This document shows, one piece after another, positions 1 to 8,825 of a stretch of DNA of 64,000 bases. The stretch lies in NCBI GenBank assembly GCA_026003615.1, contig BPHQ01000002.1, positions 248,001 through 312,000 of the forward strand. Reading direction: 5' to 3'. The notes under the pieces were generated by a model. That model did no database searches. It had not been told where the DNA came from and saw only the letters and a list, made by a program, of their open reading frames with translations. This stretch comes from Bellilinea sp. GTDB taxonomy: Bacteria; Chloroflexota; Anaerolineae; Anaerolineales; Anaerolineaceae. The position numbers and the translations under genes are program-made. Position 1 is the first letter of the stretch; every line of letters begins with the position of its first letter.

Positions 1-1
1 T

Positions 2-628
2 GCCGAAGAAAACCCCGTCAGCGCACTCAATCGGTTGGAAGAATTAAACCTTCTTTCCGCCATTCATCCAGATCTGCATTGGGATGCTTCCTTATCCAAT
101 GCTTTGGTGCGAGTACTCAAAGACCCCCTCGACCCGGCCTGGCAGCTTCCTGAAGCAGTGGGTAACCAACCTGTTCGTAACGCACTGGCTTACCTTGTCT
201 GGTTGATACCGCTTCCACCAGAAAGCAGTCGTTCCATCTGCGAACGTTTGAAACTGAGTCACCACCTCCAAAACGCCATTCTGGCAGGCAATCGCCTGAT
301 GACCGAGTTGCCCCAATTAATTGGTCAGCCTCCCAGTCGGGTAGTTTCCCGGCTTGAAGAAGCTCCCTTACACACGCTTTATGCTATCGTCTGCCTATGT
401 CCCGGAAAAGAAATTTGCACCATGCTCAACCGCTACGCCACGGAATGGCGAAAAGTCCAACCACTAACCGATGGATACACACTCCACGCCATGGGAATTG
501 AACCTGGCCCGGTTTATCGGCGTATTCTCTGGGCATTGCGTGCTGCCTGGCTGGATGGGAAAATCACCTCGCGGGAACAGGAAAATGCCCTCTTGAATCA
601 ACTGGTCTACACTCAAACCATTCAATAA
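2..628 (+). CDS. CCA-adding enzyme / poly(A) polymerase family, C-terminal part (5' end outside window)
   Basis: The reading frame is open to the left edge, so this is the 3' part of a longer gene; a TTG at 35 is internal, not a start. The visible 208 residues lack the nucleotidyltransferase head and resemble the helical tail of CCA tRNA nucleotidyltransferases: an early segment with RLEELNLLSAIHPDL and a near-terminal segment with GIEPGPVYRRIL followed by LDGKITSREQE, which matches the family pattern of a Gly-x-Pro-Gly-Pro turn, then a Leu-Asp-Gly and a Glu-rich end. These enzymes add or repair the 3' CCA of tRNAs. The catalytic part cannot be seen, so CCA-adding versus poly(A)-adding activity is not settled. 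The next gene starts 3 bases after the stop, suggesting co-transcription. Confidence 0.7.
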   Translation, partial: AEENPVSALNRLEELNLLSAIHPDLHWDASLSNALVRVLKDPLDPAWQLPEAVGNQPVRNALAYLVWLIPLPPESSRSICERLKLSHHLQNAILAGNRLMTELPQLIGQPPSRVVSRLEEAPLHTLYAIVCLCPGKEICTMLNRYATEWRKVQPLTDGYTLHAMGIEPGPVYRRILWALRAAWLDGKITSREQENALLNQLVYTQTIQ

Positions 629-630
629 AA

Positions 631-1161
631 ATGGCTACTCAAATATTACCCAAAGACTGGCTGGAAACCGTTATCATCCGAAACGTCTGCAAAGAAGATT
701 TACCCGCTTTGGAATGGGGTGGGGAATTTAGCCATTTTCGCCGGGTTTATGCGGAGGCTTTTGAGCGGGCCCAAATGGGTTATTCCATCCTCTGGGTTGC
801 CGAACTGCTCGAAAAGGGCATAATCGCGCAGGTATTTATTCAATTGATTTGCAACCGTAAAGAACTTGCAGATGGAATCAGGCGAGCCTATTTGTATTCC
901 TTTCGCGTCCACCCCGATTTTCGCAATCAAGGTCTGGGCAGCCGCATGGTTCGCCATGTTGAATTGGACTTAATTCGGCGCGGCTTTCAGGTACTTACCC
1001 TGAATGTCGCCAGGGATAATCTCAATGCTTTGCGTCTTTACCTGCGGCTGGGTTTTCATATTGTTGCCGCGGAGCCGGGCGTCTGGTCGTTTGTGGATGA
1101 CAAGGGAATTCGTCAGACCGTTGAAGAACCTGCCTGGCGCATGGAAAAAGTTCTTTTTTAA
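631..1161 (+). CDS. GNAT family N-acetyltransferase
   Basis: A 176-residue single-domain GNAT protein. The acetyl-CoA binding motif A is visible around residues 90-105 (FRVHPDFRNQGLGSRMV, containing the R/Q-x-x-G-x-G/A type loop), followed by the motif B region with NALRLYLRLGF. Such enzymes move an acetyl group from acetyl-CoA to an amine; the substrate cannot be read from the sequence. It follows the CCA-adding enzyme gene by 2 bases, so the two are probably co-transcribed. There is no strong ribosome-binding site, consistent with translational coupling. It ends 6 bases before the stop of the convergent lipoprotein gene. Confidence 0.85.
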   Translation: MATQILPKDWLETVIIRNVCKEDLPALEWGGEFSHFRRVYAEAFERAQMGYSILWVAELLEKGIIAQVFIQLICNRKELADGIRRAYLYSFRVHPDFRNQGLGSRMVRHVELDLIRRGFQVLTLNVARDNLNALRLYLRLGFHIVAAEPGVWSFVDDKGIRQTVEEPAWRMEKVLF

Positions 1162-1167
1162 CCACCC

Positions 1168-1794
1168 TCAATTCTTTTGCAGTGCATCCAAAAAATCTTC
1201 ATCCCGAATGCCCGAGTTTAACAAATGTTCGGCTAAATCCCGTTTGAACCACAAGTTCTTTACTTCTTGTTGATTGCTGTAAAATTGAATTCCGATATAA
1301 CCCGCTTGTATTCCCGGCAATGAACTTATCGGTATATCTAAAAGGGTTTGCAAAATATTGAAGGCCAACTCGCCTAATTCAGCTGAATTGGATAAACTTT
1401 GCACGTTTACAAACAAACGGATATCGGTTTGCAGGGCAATGAAACGCACAATCTGACCGTTGGCCGTCACACAATTTTCCCCAAATGCTTCTGCAACAAC
1501 CCGCACATGGTCAATATCGGCCTGATTGAGTAATTCCTCCATTTTTCTACTTTCCTCCGGTAAGAATTGACTTGCCCACATGTAAGCGCAATCTGTCTCG
1601 CTCGAATCGGCTGGAGGTGTAACCGGAGTTAGGTCGGCATGATCACTCACCGTGACGGTGAGGGTTGGTACATTGTGCAAAGGGACTGTACTCTTTTCTT
1701 TTAACGATTCAGAGATTGTCCGCATTTGGCAAGAATTCAGCAATAACATTACGAATAACCCCGAAAGCAGATTTGCCAATCGGTTCTTCTTCAT
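1168..1794 (-). CDS. Predicted lipoprotein of unknown function
   Basis: A 208-residue protein with a lipoprotein signal peptide: basic start (MKKNR), hydrophobic core, then the lipobox LLNSC with the acylated Cys near residue 22. The mature part is predicted to be anchored outside the membrane. No recognised domain; only scattered charged segments and a short acidic C-terminus are visible. The start overlaps the stop of the upstream methyltransferase gene by 4 bases (ATGA), so the two form an operon. Function not known. Confidence 0.75.
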   Translation of the reverse strand: MKKNRLANLLSGLFVMLLLNSCQMRTISESLKEKSTVPLHNVPTLTVTVSDHADLTPVTPPADSSETDCAYMWASQFLPEESRKMEELLNQADIDHVRVVAEAFGENCVTANGQIVRFIALQTDIRLFVNVQSLSNSAELGELAFNILQTLLDIPISSLPGIQAGYIGIQFYSNQQEVKNLWFKRDLAEHLLNSGIRDEDFLDALQKN

Positions 1795-2372
1795 TCCATC
1801 ACATCCTTATGAAACCACAACCATACCGAAGGACGGATACTTCTTTCCCACCCCTCGGTTCTGCGAATAAGACGCAAAAAAGAGAGAAACTGTTCCACAT
1901 CCAGTTCATCAATTCCATGGGAATCTTCTGGAAACTTTTTGTAATGGGCATATACCAAATAATCGCCGTTTTGTTTGAGCAGTCGTCGGATATTATCCAG
2001 ATATTTTTCTCGTTCACTCTTTTCCAGTTGATGGTAACAACCAATATCAAGTATCAAATCGAAACCCTGCATAACTACATGTAAATTGGTGACACTTTCA
2101 ACCAACAGGTCAGCTTTCAGGTCGTGCTGAGTTAATTTTTTCCGTGCCAGTGCAATAGCTCGTCTCGAGAAATCCACCCCATAAACCTGCCAGCCGGCTT
2201 TTGCCATGGTGACCAAATTTGTCCCGGTGCCACAACCCAGGTCCAATGCCCGGCCGGGAGGATGAGAAGCAAGATATTCCATCAATTCCGGGGGTGAGAT
2301 TCCCGTATCCCAGGGCGGTTGATCAAACCAATAACGCCACTCGAATTTCAATCGTTTAAACCAGATTCGCAT
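1791..2372 (-). CDS. Class I SAM-dependent methyltransferase
   Basis: Rossmann-type methyltransferase. Motif I is clear (ALDLGCGTGTNLV), followed by YGVDFS at the end of strand 2 where the ribose-binding acid sits, and LILDIGCYHQL for the motif IV region. The N-terminus has FEWRYWFDQPPWDTGISPPEL, typical of small-molecule methyltransferases related to the tellurite-resistance/UbiE-like group. The ATG at 2372 is chosen because homologous proteins normally start just before the FEWRYW stretch; an in-frame GTG at 2495 with a weak AAGG upstream would add 41 residues and is possible. Forms an overlapping pair with the lipoprotein gene. Substrate unknown. Confidence 0.8.
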   Translation of the reverse strand: MRIWFKRLKFEWRYWFDQPPWDTGISPPELMEYLASHPPGRALDLGCGTGTNLVTMAKAGWQVYGVDFSRRAIALARKKLTQHDLKADLLVESVTNLHVVMQGFDLILDIGCYHQLEKSEREKYLDNIRRLLKQNGDYLVYAHYKKFPEDSHGIDELDVEQFLSFLRLIRRTEGWERSIRPSVWLWFHKDVME

Positions 2373-2480
2373 AAAACCATTGTAGTCTGAAACCCCAATT
2401 TGGTCACCCCAGATTTTATGGCTGCTGATATAATAAGCAAGGTTTGTGGGAAAGAAAGAGCAAAACCGATCAAGCGTGCT

Positions 2481-2509
2481 TTGACAATTTGTCACTTGCG
2501 CCTTAAAAT
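2481..2509 (+). promoter_or_regulatory. Sigma70-type promoter for the EF-G paralog
   Basis: TTGACA at 2481-2486 and TAAAAT at 2504-2509 with a 17-base spacer, about 40 bases before the ATG at 2549. It overlaps the region where the divergent methyltransferase gene would begin if its GTG start were used. Confidence 0.7.
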
Positions 2510-2548
2510 AAGCGAGTTAAATCCATGTAACACAGAAGGGTTCGTTTC

Positions 2549-4624
2549 ATGAAGGAATATACCACTGAGTCTATCCGTAATATCGCCCTCGCCTCTCACA
2601 GCAGTGCCGGCAAGACCATGCTGGCAGAAGCTATGCTCCACTTGACCGGAGCAACAACCCGCCTCGGTAGAGTGGAAGATGGCACCACTATCTCCGATTT
2701 TGATGAAGAAGAAATTCGCCGCGGAATCTCGCTTTACACAAGCGTGCTTCCGGTCGAATATCGGGATGTCAAGATCAATCTGCTCGACACGCCCGGCTAT
2801 ACAGATTTCATCGGTGAAGTAATTTCGGCATTGAGGGTTGCTGATGGCGCCATTATTGTGGTGGATTCGGTAGCCGGCGCCGAGGTGGGCACCGAAATCG
2901 CCTGGAATTATTGTAACACTTTCCAACTGCCCCGTTTCGTGGTCATTAACAAGATGGACCGCGACAATGCTAATTTCCAAAAAGCGTTGGCCTCCATCCA
3001 AAACTTAACCGAAACCCGCCTGATTCCGGTTCAACTGCCTTGGGGTGAAAAAGCCAGTTTTCAGGGTGTCATTGACCTGATCACCATGAAGGCCTATAAA
3101 GGCGATGGTAAAACCGTTGTGGATATTCCCGCCGAATACCGCTCGGCTGCCGAAGAAGCCCGCTTTGCCCTGGTCGAAGCTGCTGCCGAAGGTGAAGACG
3201 AACTGCTGGAAAAATACCTCGAAAGCGGTGAATTAAGCAATGAAGAAGTCATTCGCGGTTTAAAGGCCGTCATCCGGCAGGGTAGTTTTGTACCCGTATT
3301 CGCCACATCCGCAACAACCGAAACCGGCATTTTCCGCCTGCTGGATGCAATCGTTGACTTCTTCCCATCCCCCGCGGAAATTCCACCGGTAAAAGCCATT
3401 GGAAAGAATGGCGAGGAAGAACTGCTAACCGCCTCCGATTCCGGTCCACTTGCTGCTTATGTATGGAAGACCACTGCTGATCCGTTTGTTGGTAAACAAA
3501 CCTTTTTCCGCGTGTATTCCGGCATGGTCACTTCTGACAGCCGGGTTTGGAATCAAAACAAGGGTGTTGAAGAGCGCTTTGGCACCGTCAGTATTCCGCG
3601 CGGCAAAGAGAACATCCCCGTAAAAGTGATTCACAGCGGGGATATTGGCGTTGTTCCCAAACTCTCTGAAACCATCACCGGTAATACCCTGGTGGACAAA
3701 GCCCACCCGTTGACATTGCCCGTGCCGGAATATCCCAATGCCCTCTATCGGGTAGCAATCTTCCCCAAGACACAAGCCGACTCGACCAAGATCAGCCCGA
3801 CCCTCACTCGCTTGTGCGAAGAGGATATGACCCTTTCATGGTACAACGAGCCAGCAACCTTGCAGACCATTTTGCAGGGTATGGGTGATCAGCACATTGA
3901 TGTGGCGATCCGCCGCGCCGAAACCAAATTCCAGGTCAATCTGCTCATCGGTGAGCCAAAAGTTCCCTATCAGGAAACAATCACTCGTAAAGCCACGGCC
4001 ATGTACCGCCATAAGAAACAGACCGGTGGTGCCGGACAATTTGGTGAAGTACACCTGCGGGTCGAGCCTTTGGCAGACAAGGATTTTGATTTCACCTGGG
4101 AAGTCTTCGGTGGTGCAATTTCCCAAACTTATGCCGCTTCAATCCAAAAAGGCATTCAGAATGTCATGAAGGAAGGTGTATTGGCGGGCTACCCAATCCG
4201 TGGTGTGCTGGTTGCTGTCTATGATGGCAAGGAACATCCGGTCGATTCAAAGCCGGTTGCTTTTGAAATCGCCGGTCGGGAAGCGTTCAAACTGGCCTTC
4301 AAAGAAGCTGGTCCGGTATTGTATGAACCGATCATGAACGTCCAAATCATCGTCCCCGAAGAAAACATGGGCGACGTTTTGGGCGATCTCAACACCCGCC
4401 GGGCGCGTGTTCAGGGCATGAACTCCGAAAAGGGGCGCTCGGTCATCACCGCCACCGTACCTCTGGCTGAAATGCTGCGTTACACCACCCAACTGCGCTC
4501 ACTGACCGGTGGACGCGGCATCTTCAATATGGAACTTGCCGGCTACGAGATGGTTCCACCGCACATTCAGGCTGAAATTGTTGCCCAACGGCAGAAAGAA
4601 CTGGCGGAAAAACGCGAGGAATAA
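2549..4624 (+). CDS. Elongation factor G-like GTPase (EF-G paralog)
   Basis: A 691-residue translational GTPase with all EF-G domains. G1 is SHSSAGKT (residues 16-23) where canonical EF-G has AHIDAGKT; G2 lies in RRGISLYTSV (about 57-66), G3 is DTPG (80-83) and G4 is NKMD (134-137). The C-terminal domains IV and V are present (GGAGQFGEVHLRVEP; FEIAGREAFKLA). A second, canonical fusA lies in the str operon at 48970-51042, so this is the divergent EF-G-like copy of the EF-G II type. Such paralogs may act in translocation, ribosome recycling or under stress; which applies here is not visible. It has its own promoter and a terminator follows, so it is probably monocistronic. Confidence 0.9.
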   Translation: MKEYTTESIRNIALASHSSAGKTMLAEAMLHLTGATTRLGRVEDGTTISDFDEEEIRRGISLYTSVLPVEYRDVKINLLDTPGYTDFIGEVISALRVADGAIIVVDSVAGAEVGTEIAWNYCNTFQLPRFVVINKMDRDNANFQKALASIQNLTETRLIPVQLPWGEKASFQGVIDLITMKAYKGDGKTVVDIPAEYRSAAEEARFALVEAAAEGEDELLEKYLESGELSNEEVIRGLKAVIRQGSFVPVFATSATTETGIFRLLDAIVDFFPSPAEIPPVKAIGKNGEEELLTASDSGPLAAYVWKTTADPFVGKQTFFRVYSGMVTSDSRVWNQNKGVEERFGTVSIPRGKENIPVKVIHSGDIGVVPKLSETITGNTLVDKAHPLTLPVPEYPNALYRVAIFPKTQADSTKISPTLTRLCEEDMTLSWYNEPATLQTILQGMGDQHIDVAIRRAETKFQVNLLIGEPKVPYQETITRKATAMYRHKKQTGGAGQFGEVHLRVEPLADKDFDFTWEVFGGAISQTYAASIQKGIQNVMKEGVLAGYPIRGVLVAVYDGKEHPVDSKPVAFEIAGREAFKLAFKEAGPVLYEPIMNVQIIVPEENMGDVLGDLNTRRARVQGMNSEKGRSVITATVPLAEMLRYTTQLRSLTGGRGIFNMELAGYEMVPPHIQAEIVAQRQKELAEKREE

Positions 4625-4641
4625 ATCCTCTCACCTTGCAG

Positions 4642-4694
4642 AAGAGGTTTGTTTGCGCCCATAATTTGGCTCAGGCAAACCTCTTTTTATTTTT
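4642..4694 (+). terminator. Intrinsic terminator after the EF-G paralog
   Basis: Ten-base stem AAGAGGTTTG (4642-4651) with CAAACCTCTT (4676-4685), followed by a T-rich run. It separates the EF-G paralog from the next small gene. Confidence 0.8.
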
Positions 4695-4710
4695 ATGGTA
4701 GGCTTAAGTC

Positions 4711-4926
4711 ATGGAACAAAATGCAGACCCTATTCAAGTCTTTTGGGAGAACCTGCTTTCGCGAAATCCCGCCCAAATCGAAAAAGCGTTTCTTGAGCTG
4801 GACCAAAACTCAAAACAAGCGGTCATTGCCCATTTACAAAAAATGGCCAACGAGCCCGGCTGGCACCCGGAACAGGTAAAATCTGCTCTGGCCGCGTTGA
4901 AAATCATCTCTTCCTTACCCAAGTAA
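4711..4926 (+). CDS. Small conserved-type hypothetical protein
   Basis: A 71-residue, probably all-helical soluble protein with no transmembrane segment, no cysteines and an acidic amphipathic middle (WENLLSRNPAQIEKAF). Not recognised. It lies 23 bases before the MazG-like gene on the same strand and directly after the terminator of the EF-G paralog, so it probably heads a short operon with the MazG-like and LOG genes. The competing overlapping frame at 4649-4879 has no such codon regularity and was not chosen. Confidence 0.6.
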   Translation: MEQNADPIQVFWENLLSRNPAQIEKAFLELDQNSKQAVIAHLQKMANEPGWHPEQVKSALAALKIISSLPK

Positions 4927-4949
4927 TAATCAGATAAAGGCATTTATTC

Positions 4950-5264
4950 ATGCTTCTTCGCGAGCTAACCCAACTGATGGATCAATTCGTCCAAAGCAAA
5001 GGCTGGTACGAAGCCGACAGCCCGCGCCCGCAAACCCCACGCAATATTGCCATCTCCCTCTGCCTCGAAACTGCGGAGGTGTTGGAGCATTTTCAATGGT
5101 CAGAAAACTCAACCAACACCGAGCAGCTGGCTGGTGAGCTGGCCGATGTTGCACTTTATCTTATTCAACTGGCTCACCTGAGCCAGATTGACCTTGAACA
5201 AGCCATATTGAAGAAATTACAACAGAATTACCACCGCACTTGGGATCAGGATCAGGTAAAATAA
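4950..5264 (+). CDS. MazG-like nucleotide pyrophosphohydrolase
   Basis: A 104-residue all-alpha NTP pyrophosphatase of the MazG/dCTPase type. The Mg-binding pattern is visible as E-x-x-E in LETAEVLEHF (about residues 40-49) and E-x-x-D in ELADVALYL (about 68-76), with the helix-loop-helix spacing of the RS21-C6/MazG-like group. It would hydrolyse non-canonical or excess dNTPs to dNMP and pyrophosphate as house-cleaning. Length fits a single-domain family member. Same strand and close to the LOG-family gene downstream (17 bases). Confidence 0.8.
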   Translation: MLLRELTQLMDQFVQSKGWYEADSPRPQTPRNIAISLCLETAEVLEHFQWSENSTNTEQLAGELADVALYLIQLAHLSQIDLEQAILKKLQQNYHRTWDQDQVK

Positions 5265-5281
5265 GGGACATTCATTCGCCT

Positions 5282-5824
5282 ATGAAGATCACCGTATTTG
5301 GCAGTTCCAAACCACAAGCCGGGCAGCCGGATTATCAAAACGCTTTCCGTTTAGGTCGTCTGATAGCAGAAGGCGGCCATACCGTTCTAACCGGCGGCTA
5401 TATGGGTACCATGGAGGCAGTCTCACGCGGCGCTGCCGAGGCTGGTGGTCATGTGATTGGTGTCACCTGCGAAGAAATCGAACGCTGGCGGAAGAATGGC
5501 CCTAACCCCTGGGTCAAAGAAGAATGGCGCTGTCAGACTCTTTTGGAAAGGATGCAACGTTTGATTTATAGCTGTGAGGCGGCCATTGCCTTGCCCGGTG
5601 GAGTGGGTACCCTGGCCGAAACTACCCTCTATTGGAATTTGCTCGTTATTCAAGCCCTGCCTCCACGACCGCTTGTACTGGTCGGTGAAGCATGGAAGGT
5701 GATTTTTGAAACCATCCGTCAAGAGATGGCAGAGACTGCCAATCCATCCGATTGGAAAAGACTTTCCTTTGCAAGCGATATTGAAATGGCTTACCAGATC
5801 GCTGTGAATTACCAATCCACATAA
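5282..5824 (+). CDS. LOG-family protein (cytokinin riboside monophosphate phosphoribohydrolase-like)
   Basis: A 180-residue Rossmann-like protein with both LOG family signatures: GGYMGTMEAVSRGA near residue 40 and PGGVGTLAET near residue 105, the latter being the PGGxGTxxE motif that carries the catalytic Arg/Glu neighbourhood. LOG proteins cleave the N-glycosidic bond of nucleoside 5'-monophosphates. The ATG at 5282 is used because it begins the KITVFGSS strand; an upstream in-frame start at 5240 would overlap the previous gene. Together with the MazG-like gene it suggests nucleotide clean-up, an inference from context. Confidence 0.85.
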   Translation: MKITVFGSSKPQAGQPDYQNAFRLGRLIAEGGHTVLTGGYMGTMEAVSRGAAEAGGHVIGVTCEEIERWRKNGPNPWVKEEWRCQTLLERMQRLIYSCEAAIALPGGVGTLAETTLYWNLLVIQALPPRPLVLVGEAWKVIFETIRQEMAETANPSDWKRLSFASDIEMAYQIAVNYQST

Positions 5825-5833
5825 TCAGGATGA

Positions 5834-7273
<1,440 letters not shown>

Positions 7274-7280
7274 TGGACGA

Positions 7281-8090
7281 ATGCCGGCGGTTTCGCTCAC
7301 TCACCTGAAGAAAAAAATCGAGTTATTGCGCTGGAAATATACCCAGCCTGATGAGTTTGTCATCCAATTGCGAAATCTGTTGGAAAGCTACTCAGACCAC
7401 ACTTATCGGGCATCTGCCAGCGCACCGGAATCGAGCCGCCAGATTGAAGCATACCACGTACCGCCAATCGTTGTTCGACAAATCGAGCTTACTCTTTATA
7501 CTTTGGTCAATGAAAATCCAACGCCGGCTCTAGAACTGGCAAATGTACTCTGGAAAGAGAAAAAAGAAGAGCCTCGGCTCCTGGCAACCTATCTGTTGGG
7601 ACTGCTTCCGCCCCCTGAATTCGAACGTACTCTCCAAAAAATCGAGGAATGGGCATTTTCGGAAAATGACCGCGAATTGCTCGAATCACTTTTTGAGCGA
7701 GGTACTGTCAACCTGCGTCGGTATGCCATTCAGCAGTGGCTTACTAAAATTCAGGAATGGGCATCCCGCAGTTCCATCCAATCTCAACAGCTTAGCTTGA
7801 TGGCTCTCTTACCCCTGCTGAGGGATCGCCAGTTTGAAAATTTGCCGCAGGTGTTTTCTATTTGCACACCCCTCTTTCAAAGCAGCCAAAAAGGCTTAAC
7901 CCATCCGTTGAGTCAGGTGCTGATAACGATGGCCGAGCGAACACCAGCAGAATCGGTTTATTACATCCGACAGTTGGTTGGCTCAGCGCCATCGGATGAT
8001 CTTCGTCGTTTGATCCGACGTTGCTTACCCGCCTTTCCAGACGACGTTCAAGAGAGAATACGCCCCGTTCTCCAACGGTTGCCTTCTTGA
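7281..8090 (+). CDS. HEAT-repeat-like protein of unknown function
   Basis: A 269-residue, strongly helical protein made of about six paired helices, resembling HEAT-like repeats of the DNA alkylation repair (AlkD-like) superfamily, for example RLLATYLLGLLPP then FERGTVNLRRYAIQQWL. No catalytic motif can be assigned. The ATG at 7281 is chosen; GTG at 7263 would overlap the proS stop. Tight spacing to proS suggests a shared transcript. The C-terminus is basic (RRLIRRCLPAFPDDVQERIRPVLQRL), which would fit nucleic-acid or protein contacts, but this is inference. Confidence 0.6.
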   Translation: MPAVSLTHLKKKIELLRWKYTQPDEFVIQLRNLLESYSDHTYRASASAPESSRQIEAYHVPPIVVRQIELTLYTLVNENPTPALELANVLWKEKKEEPRLLATYLLGLLPPPEFERTLQKIEEWAFSENDRELLESLFERGTVNLRRYAIQQWLTKIQEWASRSSIQSQQLSLMALLPLLRDRQFENLPQVFSICTPLFQSSQKGLTHPLSQVLITMAERTPAESVYYIRQLVGSAPSDDLRRLIRRCLPAFPDDVQERIRPVLQRLPS

Positions 8091-8261
8091 GGAGAGACCG
8101 ATTCTTCCTCCAGAGAGAGGATTTTCCAAAAATTTTTTCGACAATAAATAGCTTCCCTCATCCGGAATCCTGCCGTTGAGGGATGAGAGGCAAAGGGCGT
8201 TTTCAATTTTGAGAATCCCTTGTCGAAGGCCTGCGCTTGATCCCACAAATTCTTAAAATTC

Positions 8262-8270
8262 TGGTATAAT
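8262..8270 (+). promoter_or_regulatory. Extended -10 promoter for rpsO
   Basis: TGGTATAAT is an extended -10 element; TTGATC at 8237 is too far for a standard -35. It lies in the 277-base gap before rpsO and gives a leader of about 90 bases. The rest of the gap (8091-8260) shows no gene. Confidence 0.6.
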
Positions 8271-8367
8271 TTTTGCTCGTGACTGGACCTTTCAGTGGTT
8301 AACGCTGCTGAGATGGAGACCTGCTCAATCAATTTTTATTCTATTCTGTAAGGAGAAAGCAGACGTC

Positions 8368-8640
8368 ATGACCTTAACAAAAGAAGCCAAAGCCGAAATC
8401 ATCGGCGAATACCACCGCCATGAAAGCGACACCGGTTCGCCAGAAGTTCAGGTGGCCATTCTAACCCGACGCATCAACCAGTTGACTGAGCATCTGCGAA
8501 ACAATAAACATGATGAATCATCCCGCCGGGGATTGCTCAAAATGGTTGGGCGCCGCCGCCGATTACTGGCATACCTGCGTCGCAAAGATCTGGCGCGGTA
8601 TCAGGCGCTTGTTGAGCGGTTGAACTTGCGCTACCGCTAA
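8368..8640 (+). CDS. rpsO: 30S ribosomal protein S15
   Basis: A 90-residue protein of normal family length with the S15 signature [19 protein letters not shown] near residues 18-36 and [17 protein letters not shown] in the third helix. S15 binds 16S rRNA in the central domain early in assembly. A strong AAGGAGAAAG ribosome-binding site precedes the ATG. It stands before pnp, the same order as in many bacteria, with an intrinsic terminator between. Confidence 0.98.
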   Translation: MTLTKEAKAEIIGEYHRHESDTGSPEVQVAILTRRINQLTEHLRNNKHDESSRRGLLKMVGRRRRLLAYLRRKDLARYQALVERLNLRYR

Positions 8641-8645
8641 AAATC

Positions 8646-8691
8646 AAAAACGAGTAGATGGCGGCAAGTAAAACCATCTGCTCGTTTTTTG
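8646..8691 (+). terminator. Intrinsic terminator after rpsO
   Basis: Stem made of CGAGTAGATGG (from 8651) and CCATCTGCTCG (8674-8684), flanked by AAAAA and followed by TTTTTT. It may be partial, feeding some transcription into pnp as in the classical rpsO-pnp arrangement. Confidence 0.8.
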
Positions 8692-8733
8692 AAGGATGTG
8701 TATCAACCGCGATAATCGAATATTTCAGAATCA

Positions 8734-8806
8734 CCCCCACGGTTGGGTATTGAAAACTGCTGAGGAATGTATCCTCGCCAGCTTTCAGTCCCTAACCGGG
8801 TGGGGG
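8734..8806 (+). promoter_or_regulatory. Long hairpin in the pnp leader
   Basis: CCCCCAC at 8734-8740 pairs with GTGGGGG at 8800-8806; inside, GGTTGGG pairs with CCCTAACC and a TGAAAACTGCTGAGGA arm pairs imperfectly with TCCTCGCCAGCTTTCA. The resulting stem of more than 25 pairs ends about 20 bases before the pnp start. In enterobacteria a long leader stem is cut by RNase III and used by PNPase to repress its own mRNA; the same role here is inferred from shape and position only. Confidence 0.6.
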
Positions 8807-8825
8807 AATAAACGAGAGGAAAAAT

